Source: Delphinus delphis (taxonomy: Eukaryota > Chordata > Mammalia > Artiodactyla > Delphinidae). From it: DNA of 64,000 bases. A program made the position numbers and the translations under genes. A model generated the notes under the pieces. That model searched no databases and had not been told where the DNA came from. It saw only the letters and a program-made list of their open reading frames with translations. The stretch lies in assembly GCF_949987515.2 (NCBI RefSeq), contig NC_082700.1, positions 34,125,380-34,189,379 of the forward strand. Direction: 5' to 3'. Shown here piece by piece: positions 36,971-48,731 of this stretch (the stretch's first letter is position 1; every line of letters begins with the position of its first letter).

Positions 36971-38149
36971 ATATCATACACATTTCTTCCATTATATAGT
37001 TAGCTTAAATGTAGTGGCTACAACTGAGCAGAGAGAGAAGTAATTTTGAATTGATCAGAATGTGAAGGTGGACATAAGGCATTCATAAATATGTAAACCT
37101 AAAACAGTTTTGATGACTTTATTCATTGAATTCTCAGTGGAATTAGTAGTTTGGATGACATAATTGCTTATGCTTTGAAAGTATTTTAAATACATTAATG
37201 TCATTAAATACCAAAAATCTTAACAAATAACATAATTATTCATTCATAAACAAGGATATCCAAAGCTGTGTATAGTGAAAGTCAAAGGATGAATTTTTTT
37301 TTGCTTCCTTAAAACTAAAATTATAACCTTGTTAAAGAAAGGAGACTATTGAATAATAATTTTGGCAAAATTTCAGAACTTCTGATTTAGTACTGACAAC
37401 TTTTTTTGAACATATCTTTGTTGTTGAGTTCATAGTACTTTTCAGTACAATTTGCCAGCTTAGGGTTTCACCAAGAAAGTTACATAGGAATTCATGAAAA
37501 TTATGAAATAATAAATTATAGAAACTTTCTTATATATTACATGTTTCAAGGCTAATGAGAATATCTAAGCTTTTCAAATGATTCATTTGACCATGTTTTG
37601 CATATAAGAATTTAAGAAAAAAATGAATCATTATACCTTTAAGAAATCTACTTAACTTTCCTTTTCAAGAAAGGAGGTACATCTACCCAGAGTGACAGAC
37701 CAGAAATGACCTTTTAAAAATGACATTTTTGGAACTGGAATTTATAGGGATGAGAATGGAATGACATTCTACTGGCATCAAAGTGTCAAAGGAGAGGAAC
37801 ATAAGTACAAATTCTGCTGTATATTTAATTAGTAAATGGAGGTGAGGTGAAATTAATGAATGCAGACACACACAAATGCTTGACAGAATGTCTGTTGACT
37901 GTGGTAAAATATTTAAGCTTTGTAATGTTATTGTTAGAGGAACAGAACCATAAGATGATGAAGATGTATTTTTCTGAGATTGCCTTAATACATTTTTACC
38001 TAAATGTAACTATGTAAAGATATATTACTTCCATAAGTAAAAACAACCAAAAAGAAGGAAGTATGGCTCAATGTTATGAAATTGACTGTGAAATGTGTTT
38101 ATTTTTTCAACTTCCAGATTTTGATCGAGCAGAAACTTGGAAGAGAAAC
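36971..38149. other. No gene or clear repeat
   Basis: AT-rich, ORF-poor sequence. Nothing recognised. Confidence 0.5.
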
Positions 38150-38345
38150 CTCTCTCAGTAATTAGAATACAAGTGTTCAACTATGAATTCCACAACTTAC
38201 AAACTATGTAACATTGAGCAAAAAAATTAACATCATCTTTTTCATTTGATAGATACTGTAAGAGTTGGTGCATGAGTAACTAGGGATGCTTATGACAGTG
38301 CCTGACACAGAGTAAGCATTAAATAAATGTGGAGAACATCATTAC
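38150..38345 (+). repeat. MIR SINE
   Basis: A MIR-like order of phrases: 'aactatgtaacattgagcaa' (gtgaccttgggcaa in MIR), 'tgacagtgcctgacacagag' and 'taagcattaaataaatgtgg' (38313-38332). Diverged by more than I can count reliably. Confidence 0.7.
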
Positions 38346-38935
38346 TAACCTTATTTTACCTTTATTCAGTGACATGTAGAAAATTCAATATACTCTTTCT
38401 GAGAAACATGTTTTACTTTTTTAATTTAAAACTCGGACTAATAGTGCATTATGTACTTCTGGTTGGAATACATAAATTCATGAAAAACATTATGAAAAAC
38501 AACAACAGCATGAAAAACCATAAACCTGCCACCCTCTCCATTAAAAAGAAAAGAGTGAATTACAAAAATACAATCTTTAAAATTCAACAGAGAACAGAAC
38601 TAAAGCCACCTAAATAAAACTCTAGGATTTAAAACACCTACAGCTGATATATTAACTGGTAAAACAGGAAGAAGAAAAATCTACTATAGATGGGAATAAG
38701 GAAAAAAAAAAGAAAAAACTAACCTCTAACAAACTTTTAGTACCTTCATGTTATAATGGATTAGAATCCAAAAGAGTCCAGCCTACCTGCCAACTCTTTC
38801 TTATGTGTATTTTTCAAGTACATGGGAATAGTAATCCCTGTCAGGATTACTGTAGTTTATAGTAATTCTTGAGGACAAGTTCTCTAATTTTGTTCCTCTT
38901 TTTCAAATCTGTTTTGGCTAAACAGAATAAATTAC
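38346..38935. other. No gene or clear repeat
   Basis: AT-rich. A 96-codon ORF (38327-38617) is Lys/Asn-rich and looks random. Confidence 0.5.
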
Positions 38936-40316
38936 ATTTATTTCACCTTTCCATGGAAATTTTGGACTCAGTTTATGAATATGTACCAAAAATACTGCAA
39001 ATTATGCCCCTGAAATTGATTTAGGTATCTTTTAATTTGTGTTATCATGGTTTTTCAGTTTTCAGCATACGTATTTTGCATATATTATTAGATATTTAAC
39101 TAATATTTCATGTTTTTGAAACTATTTTAAATGATACTTTTACCTTTCATTTTCTAATTGCTTATAGTGCAGTTATAGAATTGATTTTTTATGTTGACTT
39201 TGTATTTTGCAACTTTCTTAAATTCATTTATTACTTCAGGAGCTTTTAAAACGTTATTAAGATTCCTTTAGATTTTCTCCATAGATACTTAAATCATCTG
39301 AGAATAGAGACATGTTTATTTTTTCCCTTTAAAGCACTATGCCCTTTATTATTACTAATTTTTTCTTATTCTACTAACTGGGACATTCACTACATCATTG
39401 TTTTGAAGTGGTGGGAGTGGACAATCTTATTTTTGATCTTGGGGGAAAGCATTCAGTTTTTCATACATGTATCATGTGAGTAGTAGGATTTTTGTAGATG
39501 CTTTTTTATAAGGTTATATAGATTCAATGTTATTCGCAGTCTGATGAGTGTATATCCTGCATGGTTGTTGAATTTTGTGAAATGCTTTTTTGTCATTTAC
39601 TGAGATGTTCATATGACTTTTATTTTTTACTCTCTTCTTATTATGATTTCTTAGACTGAGTTTGTAATGGAACCATGTTGGCATTCCTGGGACAACCTTA
39701 TTTTGCTATTATGTAGTATCCTTTACACATGTTGCTAGATTCAATTTGGTAATGTTTTGGAAGAATGTTTGTGTTTATTTTTATGAGACATATTGGTGTT
39801 TAGTTAACAATTCCTGTAATATCTTTGATAGTTGTAGCAGGGTTATTATGACATCATAAAAAAGTTTGGATATATTATTATTTTTTCTTTTGTTTCCTGG
39901 AAGCAATTTTGTGAAATCGCAATTATTCCTTCCTGAAACACTTGGGAGAATTCCTAGTTAAGCTATTTTGAGGTCTTTATTTCCTTCTTTGGCAGGATTT
40001 AACCACAAGCTTAATTTTATTAATTTATCTAGAGCTATTCAGGTTATCTGTTTCTTTTTTAGTTAAGTTTGATAGTTTTTTAAAATTTATTTCAAAGAAT
40101 TGTTCCAATTAATCTAAGTTTTCAAAATTATGAGTTTAATTTTTTTAAAAGTATTTCTTTTTTTATTATTTTAATGACTGTTGGATCTGTAATGGTACCC
40201 TCATTTTCTTTCCTGATATTGAGAACGTCTTTTCTCTTTTTTCTTAGCAATTTTACCTAGAGGGTTATAAATTTTATCAACTTTTTTCAAAGAACCACCT
40301 TTTATTCTAATGTTAC
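38936..40316 (-). repeat. Old L1M ORF2 (RT region), antisense, split by L1-D
   Basis: The antisense of L1 ORF2 through the RT domain is readable as DNA: 'tggttgttgaattttgtgaa' (39562-39581), 'gcattcctgggacaacctta' (39681-39700), 'aagaaccaccttttattcta' (40290-40309). The same copy resumes after L1-D at about 41911-41975 ('ttttgaatttcatcaatatc'). Very old; every frame is destroyed. Confidence 0.75.
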
Positions 40317-40328
40317 TTTTTAAAACAT

Positions 40329-41898
40329 CTTTATAGGAGTATAACTGCTTTACAGTGGTGTGTTAGTTTCTGCTTTATAACAAAGTGAATCAGTTATACA
40401 TATACATATATTCCCATATCTCTTCCCTCTTGCGTCTCCCTCCCTCCCACCCTCCCTATCCCACCCCTCTAGGTGGTCAAAAAGCACAGAGCTGATCTCC
40501 CTGTGCTATGCAGCTGCTTCCCACTAGCTATCTATTTTAGGTTTGGTAGTGTATATATGTCCATGCCACGCTCTCACTTTGTTACAGCTTACCCTTCCCC
40601 CTCCCCATATCCTCAAGTCCATTCTCTAGTAGGTCTGTGTCTTTATTCCCATCTTACCCTAGGTTCTACATGACCTTTTTTTTTCTTAGATTCCATATAT
40701 AAGTGTTAGCATACAGTATTTGTTTTTCTCTTTCTGACTTACTTCTCTTTGTATGACAGACTCTACGTCCATCCACCTCACTACAAATAACTCAGTTTTG
40801 CTTCTTTTTATGGCTGAATAATATTCCATTCTATATATGTGCCACATCTTTATCCATTCATCTGTTGATGGACACTTAGGTTGCTTCCATGTCCTGGCTA
40901 TTGTAAATAGAGCTGCAATGAACATTTTGGTACATGACTTTTTTTGAGTAGCCAAGCAATCTTGAGAATGAAAAATGGAGCTGGAGGAATCAGGCTCCCT
41001 GACTTCAGACTATACTACAAAGCTACAATAATAAAGACAGTATGGTACTGGCACAAAAACAGAAATATAGATTAATGGAACAGGATAGAAAGCCCAGAGA
41101 TAAACCCATGCACGTATGGTCACCTTATGTTTGATAAAAGAGGCAAGAATATACAGTGGAGAAAAAGACAACCTCTTCAATAAGTGGTGCTGGGAAAACT
41201 GGACAGCTACATGTAAAAGTATGAAATTAGAACATTCCCTAACACCATACACAAAAATCAACCAGACACTATCAAACTCTTAGAGGAAAACATATGCAGA
41301 ACACTATATGACATAAATCACAGCAAGATCCTTTTTTACCCACCTCCTAGAGTAATGGAAATAAACACAAAAATAAACAAATGGGACCTAATGAAACTTC
41401 AAAGCTTTTGCACAGCAGAGGAAACCATAAACAAGACCAAAAGACAACCCTCAGAATGGGAGAAAATATTTGCAAATGAAGCAACCGACAAAGGATTAAT
41501 CTCCAAAATTTACAAGCAGCTCATGCAGTTCAATAATTAAAAAAACAAACAATCTAATCCAAAAATGGGCAGAAGACCTAAATAGACATTTCTCCACAGA
41601 AGATATGCAGACTGCCAACAAACACATGAAAGAATGCTCAACATCATTAATCATTAGAGAAATGCAAATCAAAACTACAATGAGATATCATCTCACACCT
41701 GTCAGAATGGCCATCATCAAAAAATCTCAAAACAATAAATGCTGGAGAGGGTGTGGAGAAAAGGAATACTCTTGCACTGTTGGTGGGAATGTAAATTGAT
41801 ACAGCCACTATGGAGAACAGCATGGAGGTTCCTTAGAAAACTAAAAATAGAACTACCATACGACACAACAATCTCACTACTGGGCATATTCTCATAGG
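40329..41898 (-). mobile_element. L1-D: twin-primed (5'-inverted) LINE-1
   Basis: The left segment (40329-40947) is the L1 3' UTR and ORF2 end in minus orientation. The right segment (40948 to about 41889) is the upstream neighbouring part of ORF2 in plus orientation. The outer end (…ctactgggcatat) and the inner end of the 3' segment (…aaaagtcatgtacc) lie only about 20-30 bp apart in intact L1. So this is one L1 with its 5' portion flipped, not two insertions. A 12-bp direct repeat tttttaaaacat flanks it (40317-40328, 41899-41910). ORF2 pieces at 40686-40955 (-) and 41355-41799 (+) are its remnants. Confidence 0.88.
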
Positions 41899-41975
41899 TT
41901 TTTAAAACATTTTTTCTCTTTTGAATTTCATCAATATCTGGTCTCACCTTTATTTCCTTTTTCATATCCCAATGT

Positions 41976-42537
41976 TTTTTTTTCATTGTTTTGTTGACCA
42001 CCAAATAGTAAGACATAATATTTAAACTTGGTGGACCTCTGTAACTAAAACAAATAGAATGATACTGCTTAATTTCCAAAGCTAGATTATAAAAGATAAC
42101 ATGGCTTCCTCCCAAAAAAAACACTCTTTTTTCCGATAGGCTACTCCTGTAATACAGTCAAAATATTGTGAGAAAGATCAGGTTATATACAGAGGTCACA
42201 TGCAGGTGTTCTGCCTGATAATCCTAGCTAGGCCCCCAGGTGATAGTCAACATCATCTATCAGACATGTGAATGAATTAAATTACTCCAGATCTAGCTTT
42301 CATATATTACAGTTGTGCCACAGACTTTGTCAATAAAATATTTCATACTCATATGACTTATTTGAATCATGGCCTACAGAAACTAGAAATAATCAGTGCT
42401 TATTTTTGTTTCAAACCAGTAACTTTGGGCTTATTCGTTTGCAGAAATGGATACTTAATAAATATGGAGTGAATAGCTTATGAAGTGTAACTTTTTCTTC
42501 TTTATATCACACTACATAAGATGTTGCTAGTTGATGA
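41976..42537. other. No gene or clear repeat
   Basis: Plain sequence after the tail end of the old L1M. Nothing recognised. Confidence 0.5.
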
Positions 42538-42749
42538 ACAGTCCTCCCTTGGTCTCGAATGGTTCTTCACCTGCATATTCAACCAAGCACAGATTTTGAT
42601 CCACCGTTGGTTTAATCCATGGATGCAGAACCCAGGGATATGCAGAGCTGACTGTACTATGTCATTTTATATGAGGGACTTGAGCATCCTCAGATTTTGG
42701 TTGGGGATTCCTGGAACAAATACCCCATGGATATTGAAGTACAACTGTA
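42538..42749. mobile_element. Tigger/pogo-like DNA transposon relic (MITE)
   Basis: 'acagtcctcccttggt' at the left and 'gaagtacaactgta' at the right are degenerate termini of a common mammalian Tigger-type element. Internal phrases ('ggtttaatccatggatgcag', 'atgagggacttgagcatcct', 'gattttggttggggattcct') match its sequence (…ataagggacttgagcatccgcggattttggt…). The centre is deleted. Exact subfamily not assigned. The 95-codon ORF inside is not a gene. Confidence 0.7.
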
Positions 42750-43099
42750 TTTGGTGTTTAGCCACGCATGAATCTCTAGATCATAATTTTCTCCAGTCTG
42801 AGCTCTAACCTTATATATCTATGTGTAATGAATATGTCCACTTTTACATCTGACAACTTAAAATCAATAATTCTAAAATTTAATTTAATATATTTACTAC
42901 TATATCTTCCATGTTTTTCAGTCCCAGAAAGTCCCTAGTCATAGTAGCCAGAAATATTTCTTTTAATTAACTATCTCTCTAAAATATACTCAGGCATAGA
43001 GCCTATTAAATTGATTCTAAAGCTAAATATATATCAAGACTTACCCTTCTTCTTCAATACATAGGCAGTTGCATGGTGTCAGGCCTTCATTTTCTTACA
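42750..43099. other. No gene or clear repeat
   Basis: AT-rich, nothing recognised. The similar stretch 43341-43647, between the L2 and the next LTR, is also empty. Confidence 0.5.
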
Positions 43100-43340
43100 C
43101 ATAGATATTATTATTGTTCTATCTTGCCTCTCTGCTATTAGTTTTGGTTTTTCTCTCTCAGTCTATTCTCTCTGAAGTCAGAGGAGTCTTAAGGCACAAA
43201 TTTTATCATGCTGCTCCTTTTCTTAAAGTTCTTTATAGTCTCCTCAATATCTACAAGATCATCCCAAAGTCCTTTGCATTAAAATATTTTAAAGAAGCTT
43301 TATTCCCCTGATTTCCTCTCTCTACCTCCAAAGCCTGGGT
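43100..43340 (+). repeat. L2 fragment
   Basis: 'tctcagtctattctctctga' (43156-43175), 'tttatcatgctgctcctttt' (43202-43221) and 'atctacaagatcatcccaaa' (43249-43268) follow the L2 order (…cagtctattctccacac…, …gatcatgtcactcc…, …tacaaggcc…). Confidence 0.65.
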
Positions 43341-43647
43341 TGTAAATTTATGCGCCCAAATATAAAGTGCACTTCTGATGGCAAAGATTACTTAGATTAC
43401 TTATTTTTCCCCAAACCTAGATTAAAGCACTTTTGGTGAGTGAGTGGTTGTTGCTTTCAGTATGCCTGTTTTGAAAAATTTGTATTTTAAAATGGCATAC
43501 TGAATAAGTTAATTAAGATATTTAACATTCTTTTTAAAAATTTCTATAATGTTGAGTAACATTTTGAGTTCATTTCCAAGTTCATTGGATATATCTAACC
43601 AACTCACAGATTCTCATAAATCTGAAATGCACAATTAGCAGACATTG

Positions 43648-44022
43648 TATTAGTCAACTCCGGCTGTCATAACAAAATATCATAGAGTGAGTGGCTTAAA
43701 AAACATAAATTTATTTTCTCACACCTCTAGAGGCTAGAAGTCCAAGCATAAGGTTCTAGTCAATTCAGATTTGGGTAAGGGCTCTCTTCTTGTCTTGCAG
43801 ATGATTGCATTCTTCTTTATGTCCTCACAGGGCTCTTGTGAGCTCTCTTGTGTCTCTTCTTATAAGAACATTAATTGTAATGTATCAAGGAACCACCCTT
43901 ATGACCTCATGTAACCTTAATTACTTCCTTAGTGGTCCTATCTCCAAATTACAGCCACACCAAGGGGTTAAGATTTCAGCACATGAATTTTGTGGAGGCA
44001 CAAAATATTCACTCCATAACAC
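43648..44022 (-). repeat. MLT1-type (MaLR) LTR, antisense
   Basis: Reverse MLT1A-like: 'ttgtattagtcaactccggc' at the left end, 'gtggcttaaaaaacataaat', 'gaggctagaagtccaagcat', 'tgtcctcacagggctcttgt', 'cttatgacctcatgtaacct' and 'cactccataaca' at the right end. Solitary. The 79-codon ORF 43805-44044 is not a gene. Confidence 0.8.
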
Positions 44023-44588
44023 ATATATTTTTAAGTATGGCTAAAAAATTCTCTATTATTATAAATGTTTCATTCTGTGTATCAATTTAATTCTTGCTTC
44101 TAAAGACCTTGCTTTTTACTTTCACTTTTCACTGTTTTTGATTATGGCAAAATCTACTGGATCAACTCTGGATGGTATGAATAGATTTTCTAGATTGCAT
44201 GAAGCACCAGAGCAATTATGTTCCTGAGGTATAAAATTTGCAATATACCCAATATTCCAGTCTCTTTTAGGTATAGTCCTCTACAGAACTATTTATAGAC
44301 TTTCCTCTTTACCTAGAATTGGGTTTGTTGCCTACTGAGTAGGCTTAGATATTTTTTCAAATCTCATAGGTTATAATCTAGTAATTAAAAACAATAGTTC
44401 CTGAACTCAATAGTAAATAGCTCTTTCTGATTATGTAATTCTAACCATTTGTTTTTAAATATCTATCTGATATCACATATGCTAATTAAGAAGTTTGAAT
44501 GTTACAATTATTTGAATGTGAGTTAGTCTTGGAATACAAGTTAATATTAACAGAGTATGACATTTTTCTTTTTAATTAAATTACCATC
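44023..44588. other. No gene or clear repeat
   Basis: AT-rich, nothing recognised. Confidence 0.5.
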
Positions 44589-44871
44589 TTTTTTTTTAGC
44601 ATTACATATATTTTATTTTTTTAACAGCTTTATTGGAGTATAATTGCTTTACAATGTTGTGTTAGTTTCTGCTGTATAACAAAGTGAATCAGCTATATTC
44701 CCATATCCCCTCCCTCTTGCGTCTCCCTCCCACCCTCCCTATCCCACCCCTCTAGGTGGACACCAAGCACCGAATTGATCTCCCTGTGCTATGTGGCTGC
44801 TTCCCACTAACTATCTAGTTTACAATTGGTAGTGTACATATGTGAATGCTACTCTCTCACTTCGTCCCAGC
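44589..44871 (-). mobile_element. L1-E: short 5'-truncated LINE-1 3' UTR
   Basis: T-rich start, then aacagctttattggagtata (L1 3' terminus read backwards) and the conserved 3' UTR up to 'ctctctcacttcgtcccagc'. About 280 bp. An 8-bp ttaccatc occurs at both edges (44581-44588, 44872-44879) and may be the target duplication, though part of it is also L1 consensus. Confidence 0.85.
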
Positions 44872-44879
44872 TTACCATC

Positions 44880-45521
44880 ATATCTAAATAAAATAATATA
44901 TTTGTTAAAAGTGGTATTCTAGGACTGCTTTTATATGATACATATATATGTTGTTACATTTCTTTTATATTAACACTATGTCATGATAAATTCACTTAAT
45001 GTGATTTAACTTTTAAATTTTTCCCTAGTAAATCCTAAAAAATAGAAATGTTATTTTAGTTAATGTAGATTAGTTGAGACTTGCTCAATTTCTTCCTGTA
45101 AATTAACTGAAACCGAGAAAATATTTTAACTATTGATGTTAGCTTAGTAGAACATGTTACTGCCTCCTGAAGCAAGTAGTAACTGTGATCTCTTTTCACT
45201 TTTGCATAAATTCATGTCTGAAGGGAAAGCAAAATATGTTATCATTTCAAGAATCTACTCAAACTTGTTTCTGAGGCTAATTTGGCTATTTTTTTCATCC
45301 TGTAATTAAAAGAATAGCACTTTATGCACAATTTACTACCATACTATAGAACCATACTAAAAGTAGTTTTAGTTTTTTGCTTGAGTAATTTTTGGGGGTT
45401 GAACAAATTTTAATTATAATAAGAAAAACATTTTAAAAAGTAAAGGCTGTAGTAAAGGTTTATATGTCAAGTGTACAGCTTTGAGCATGTCCATCTTTTC
45501 TAATATTACCACAGAAATATT
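44880..45521. other. No gene or clear repeat
   Basis: AT-rich, nothing recognised. Confidence 0.5.
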
Positions 45522-45533
45522 AACAAATGTTTA

Positions 45534-45642
45534 GGGGAGTGGATCAAGATGGCAGAGGAGTAGGATGTGGAGCTCACCTTCTCTCCACTGATACATCAAA
45601 AATATATCTACATGTGGAACCACTTTCACAGAACATCTACTC
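45534..45642 (+). mobile_element. Isolated 109-bp L1 5' end with 12-bp direct repeats
   Basis: The insert begins ggggagtggatcaagatggc, the L1 5' leader, and follows the L1 5' UTR for about 109 bp (…aggatgtggagctcacctt…, …acatgtggaaccactttcac…). It ends without any 3' UTR or A-tail. Perfect 12-bp copies of aacaaatgttta flank it at 45522-45533 and 45643-45654. The left edge reads TT|AACA, close to the L1 endonuclease site TT|AAAA. Target duplications usually flank whole or 5'-truncated L1s, so an insert holding only the 5' end is unusual. Confidence 0.85.
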
Positions 45643-45654
45643 AACAAATGTTTA

Positions 45655-46228
45655 GAATTCAAGTATATTGGAACCTGGTTTGTTATTTTTAGTTATTGAC
45701 CACTTAAAAATGATGACAATGTGTTCTTTATTTTTGTTATATTATAGTAAAATATGGGATTCATTTTTAATATGACTTTTCGTGGATAAATTTTGAATAA
45801 TTATGTAACTGTAAGCTTATAAATATTGATTCATGTTTAAATTTACATTGCTTTAAATTTAATTTAAATTGACTGCATCCTAAACTGGTAGCAGGTTGCA
45901 AATAATCTTATTTTACCAAATGGTCGCTTTAAAAAAATTCTAAAAATTTTAATTTATATTTAAGATTTCTAAAGATTCTAGCTCAGTGAATCTTAAGAAT
46001 GGAAAATCTGTTTCATGATAGGAAAAAAGTTATAACGAGTAAAGATTTGAATAAGTATGCTATGAAGTTTTATAAATTAGTAATAATAAAGTTTTAATTC
46101 AAATGCATTGAGTAACAAATTTTCTGCTGTTAGGTCTTAATTTATTAATTTTTCTCTTGATATCTTTAATTTTATTCCTATTATATAACATCATTGGTAC
46201 TTGGTACTCTTCATTCATAACAACACAC

Positions 46229-46233
<5 letters not shown>
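45655..46233. other. No gene or clear repeat
   Basis: AT-rich, nothing recognised. Confidence 0.5.

Positions 46234-46283
<50 letters not shown>
46234..46283. repeat. (TG)n microsatellite
   Basis: About 25 TG units, flanked by short TA runs on both sides. Confidence 0.97.
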
Positions 46284-46288
<5 letters not shown>

Positions 46289-46310
46289 ATATAAAATTGT
46301 GAGTGTAATT

Positions 46311-46377
46311 GGGGCATGAACCCATGTCCCCTACACAGGCAGGCGGACTCTCAACGATTGCGCCACCAGGGAAGCCC
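46311..46377 (-). mobile_element. CHR-type SINE, 5' third only
   Basis: Antisense of the SINE head: 'ggggcatgaacccatgtccc' (B-box region) to 'gccaccagggaagccc'. The 3' two thirds and the tail are missing; the (TG)n tract lies 27 bp away on that side. Confidence 0.9.
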
Positions 46378-46382
46378 TATAC

Positions 46383-47030
46383 CAATTTTTAAGATTTCAC
46401 ATATATGCATTTATATATGATATTTGTTTTTCTCTTTCTGACTTACTTCACTCTGTATGACAGCCTCTAGGTCCATCCACATCTCTACAAATGACCCAAT
46501 TTCAGTCTTTATATGACTGACTAATATTCCATTGTATATATGTGCCACATCTTCTTTATCCATTCCTCTGTTAATGGACACTTATGTTGTTTCCATGTCC
46601 TGGCTATTGTAAATGAACATTTACAATGAACAATGAACATTGGGGTGCATGAGTCTTTTTAAATTATGGTTTTCTCAGTGTATATGCCCAGTAGTGGGAT
46701 TGCTGGGTCACATGGTAGTTCTATTTTTATTTTCTTAAGGAATCTCCATACTGTTCTCCATAGTGGCTGTATCAATTTACATTCACACCAACAGTGCAAA
46801 AAGGTTCCTTTTTCTCCATACCCGTTCCAGCATTTTTTGTTGGTATATTTTGGGATGATGGTCCTTCTGACCAGTGTGAGGTGATATCTCACTGTAGTTT
46901 TGATTTGCATTTCTCTAGTAATTAGTGATTTGAGCATTTTTTTCATGTGTTTCTTGGTGATCTCTATGTTTTCTTTGGAGAAATGTTTATTTAGGTATTA
47001 CACCCATTTTTTGATTGTGTTGTTTGTTAC
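46383..47030 (-). mobile_element. L1-F: LINE-1 ORF2-end fragment lacking its 3' UTR
   Basis: Antisense ORF2 C-terminus. The open piece 46659-46946 reads [20 protein letters not shown] and [12 protein letters not shown], with the second Cys of the usual CWRGCGEK changed to Tyr. The 5' truncation is at about 47030. At the left it stops just after the ORF2 end and meets the SINE head, with no L1 3' UTR. A local duplication (aatgaacattta / caatgaacaatgaacatt) lies near 46611-46640. 47031-47199 to the right is unassigned. Confidence 0.85.
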
Positions 47031-48038
47031 ATCCTCTTTCAGTGCTTTTCTTTCATGCAGAGCTTGTCTGTCAAATCAATGCCCTCTTCTATATGTAAAT
47101 TTAAAAATTTTGAGTTCATTCTTGCTTTGTTATTGAGCAACTATTATTATTGATCAATAGAGGGTTCCATTTATTTTGTTCATTTATTCTTTCATAACAA
47201 CATTCGCTCCTTTCTTCACCCTCTCAAAAACAACCACTTTAATGTGATTGGTTTGGTGCCTTGAATTAATGTGTATTCCTTTGTAATTTGTATATATTGT
47301 GTAGTATAAAATATATGTTATATTTGAATGTTTTCAGTATACAGAAAGTGAAATTCTGCTTCTTTTTTTTTACTGAACAAGAGATTTTAATCTACCCATA
47401 TTACTGTGTGCATCTAGTTTTATTGCTTTAATCGTCTGCCAAGTGTTCCATGGCATGTATAAGTTGCATTGTACTTTTATCTTCTGCTAGTGATGGACAC
47501 CAAGTTTTCCTCTATTTTCCCATCAAAAAAGCAGTGCAAAAAGGAATAGATAAATGTGTGTCCCATCAGAGATCTGCCAAGCATTTCACAAGATATTTTT
47601 TCCCAGGAGAAGGCTTTCTATATAATAGGATATAAAAATGATTAATTTGCCCAAGCACTTCCAAATATTTTTGTGCAGGGCTGACATGTTTAGTCCTAAT
47701 TCTATTCCAGTTAGCATTACCAAATTAGCATTACCAAATTGTGAAATGTTTACTAATCTCTTGAGTAGAATCTGGTATCTATATTGGTTTAGTTTTCATT
47801 TCCCTTATTACTAATGAATACGAGTACTTCTTTTTGTATAGTTACCCATTTGTGTTTTCTTTCTGTTGATTACCTGGTTACATCCCTTGCATATTTTTTC
47901 AGTTTTAGGATGTCTTGCATTTCTGGATTTTTGTCTCTTTTTAGTTTTCAATGTTACAAATATCTTTGCTTAATCTGTTATCTGCCAATGTCCTTCATCA
48001 CCTAAATTTTGATAAAATTAATCATGCTACCTGTCAAT

Positions 48039-48731
48039 GAAAAACTAGAACTTGACAGTAGTTAAAATGGTTAGAAACAGATTTCACTCAGGATCTATTG
48101 TAATAAAAGCAAATAAATCTCAGTATAGAACTAGGCTCAATTCCAAATATGACAAGGAAAAGTGGGGATTTATAGCCAAAGATTGTGGTAGGGGGTTGGT
48201 GAATGGAAAATTATTCAGAGGAGACATCAGGGGAAAGAGAAGATTCTAGCTAAACACATCTCATAGAATTATTGCTGAAAGCAGGCCAGGGTGATCAGAT
48301 ATCACCTGAGGGATGGTGGAGGATTAGGAATTTGATCAGATATCAGGGATAATCAGATATTGAGGATGGGGAATTCTCACAAACCAACTTAACAAGATTG
48401 TTGCTAAAATTGGGTGATACAAAGACAGACATGGGGCTTCCCTAGTGACGCAGTGGTTGAGAGTCCACCTGCCGATGCAGGGGACACAGGTTCATGCCCC
48501 GATCTGGGAAGATACCACATGTTGCAGAGCGACTGGGCCTGTGAGCCATGGCCGCTGAGCCTTTGCGTCCAGAGCCTGCGCTCCACAACGGGAGAGGCCA
48601 CAACAGTGAAAGGCCCGCATACTGCAAAAAAAAAAAAAAAAAAAAGACAGACATGGAAGCCCAAAAGTCGGGTTTCATCTAGAAGAGAGCTCAAAGAAAC
48701 CTGACTAAAGTTTGGTCAAGGACAAAATTCT
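48039..48731 (-). repeat. Probable ERV LTR, antisense, split by a SINE
   Basis: A segment that interrupts an old L1M and reads like the reverse of an LTR: 'gaaacagatttcactcagga' near the left, an antisense TATA-like box (tttata at 48170) and purine-rich U3-like sequence to the right. The short repeat tgtcaat occurs at both edges (48032-48038 and 48732-48738). I cannot name the family, and the TG...CA ends are not clean. The 65-codon ORF at 48052-48249 is not a gene. Confidence 0.4.
48433..48642 (+). mobile_element. CHR-type SINE, plus strand
   Basis: Starts ggggcttccctagtgacgca and ends ...gcatactgc plus an uninterrupted A-tail of about 20. It has a perfect 14-bp direct repeat aaagacagacatgg at 48421-48434 and 48643-48656 (the first overlaps the SINE's initial G run). 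Full length. Confidence 0.97.

Noticed and set aside
20727..46283. CRISPR-like or regularly spaced repeats
   Set aside because: The only regular repeats are simple microsatellites; no repeat-spacer pattern, and the DNA is mammalian.
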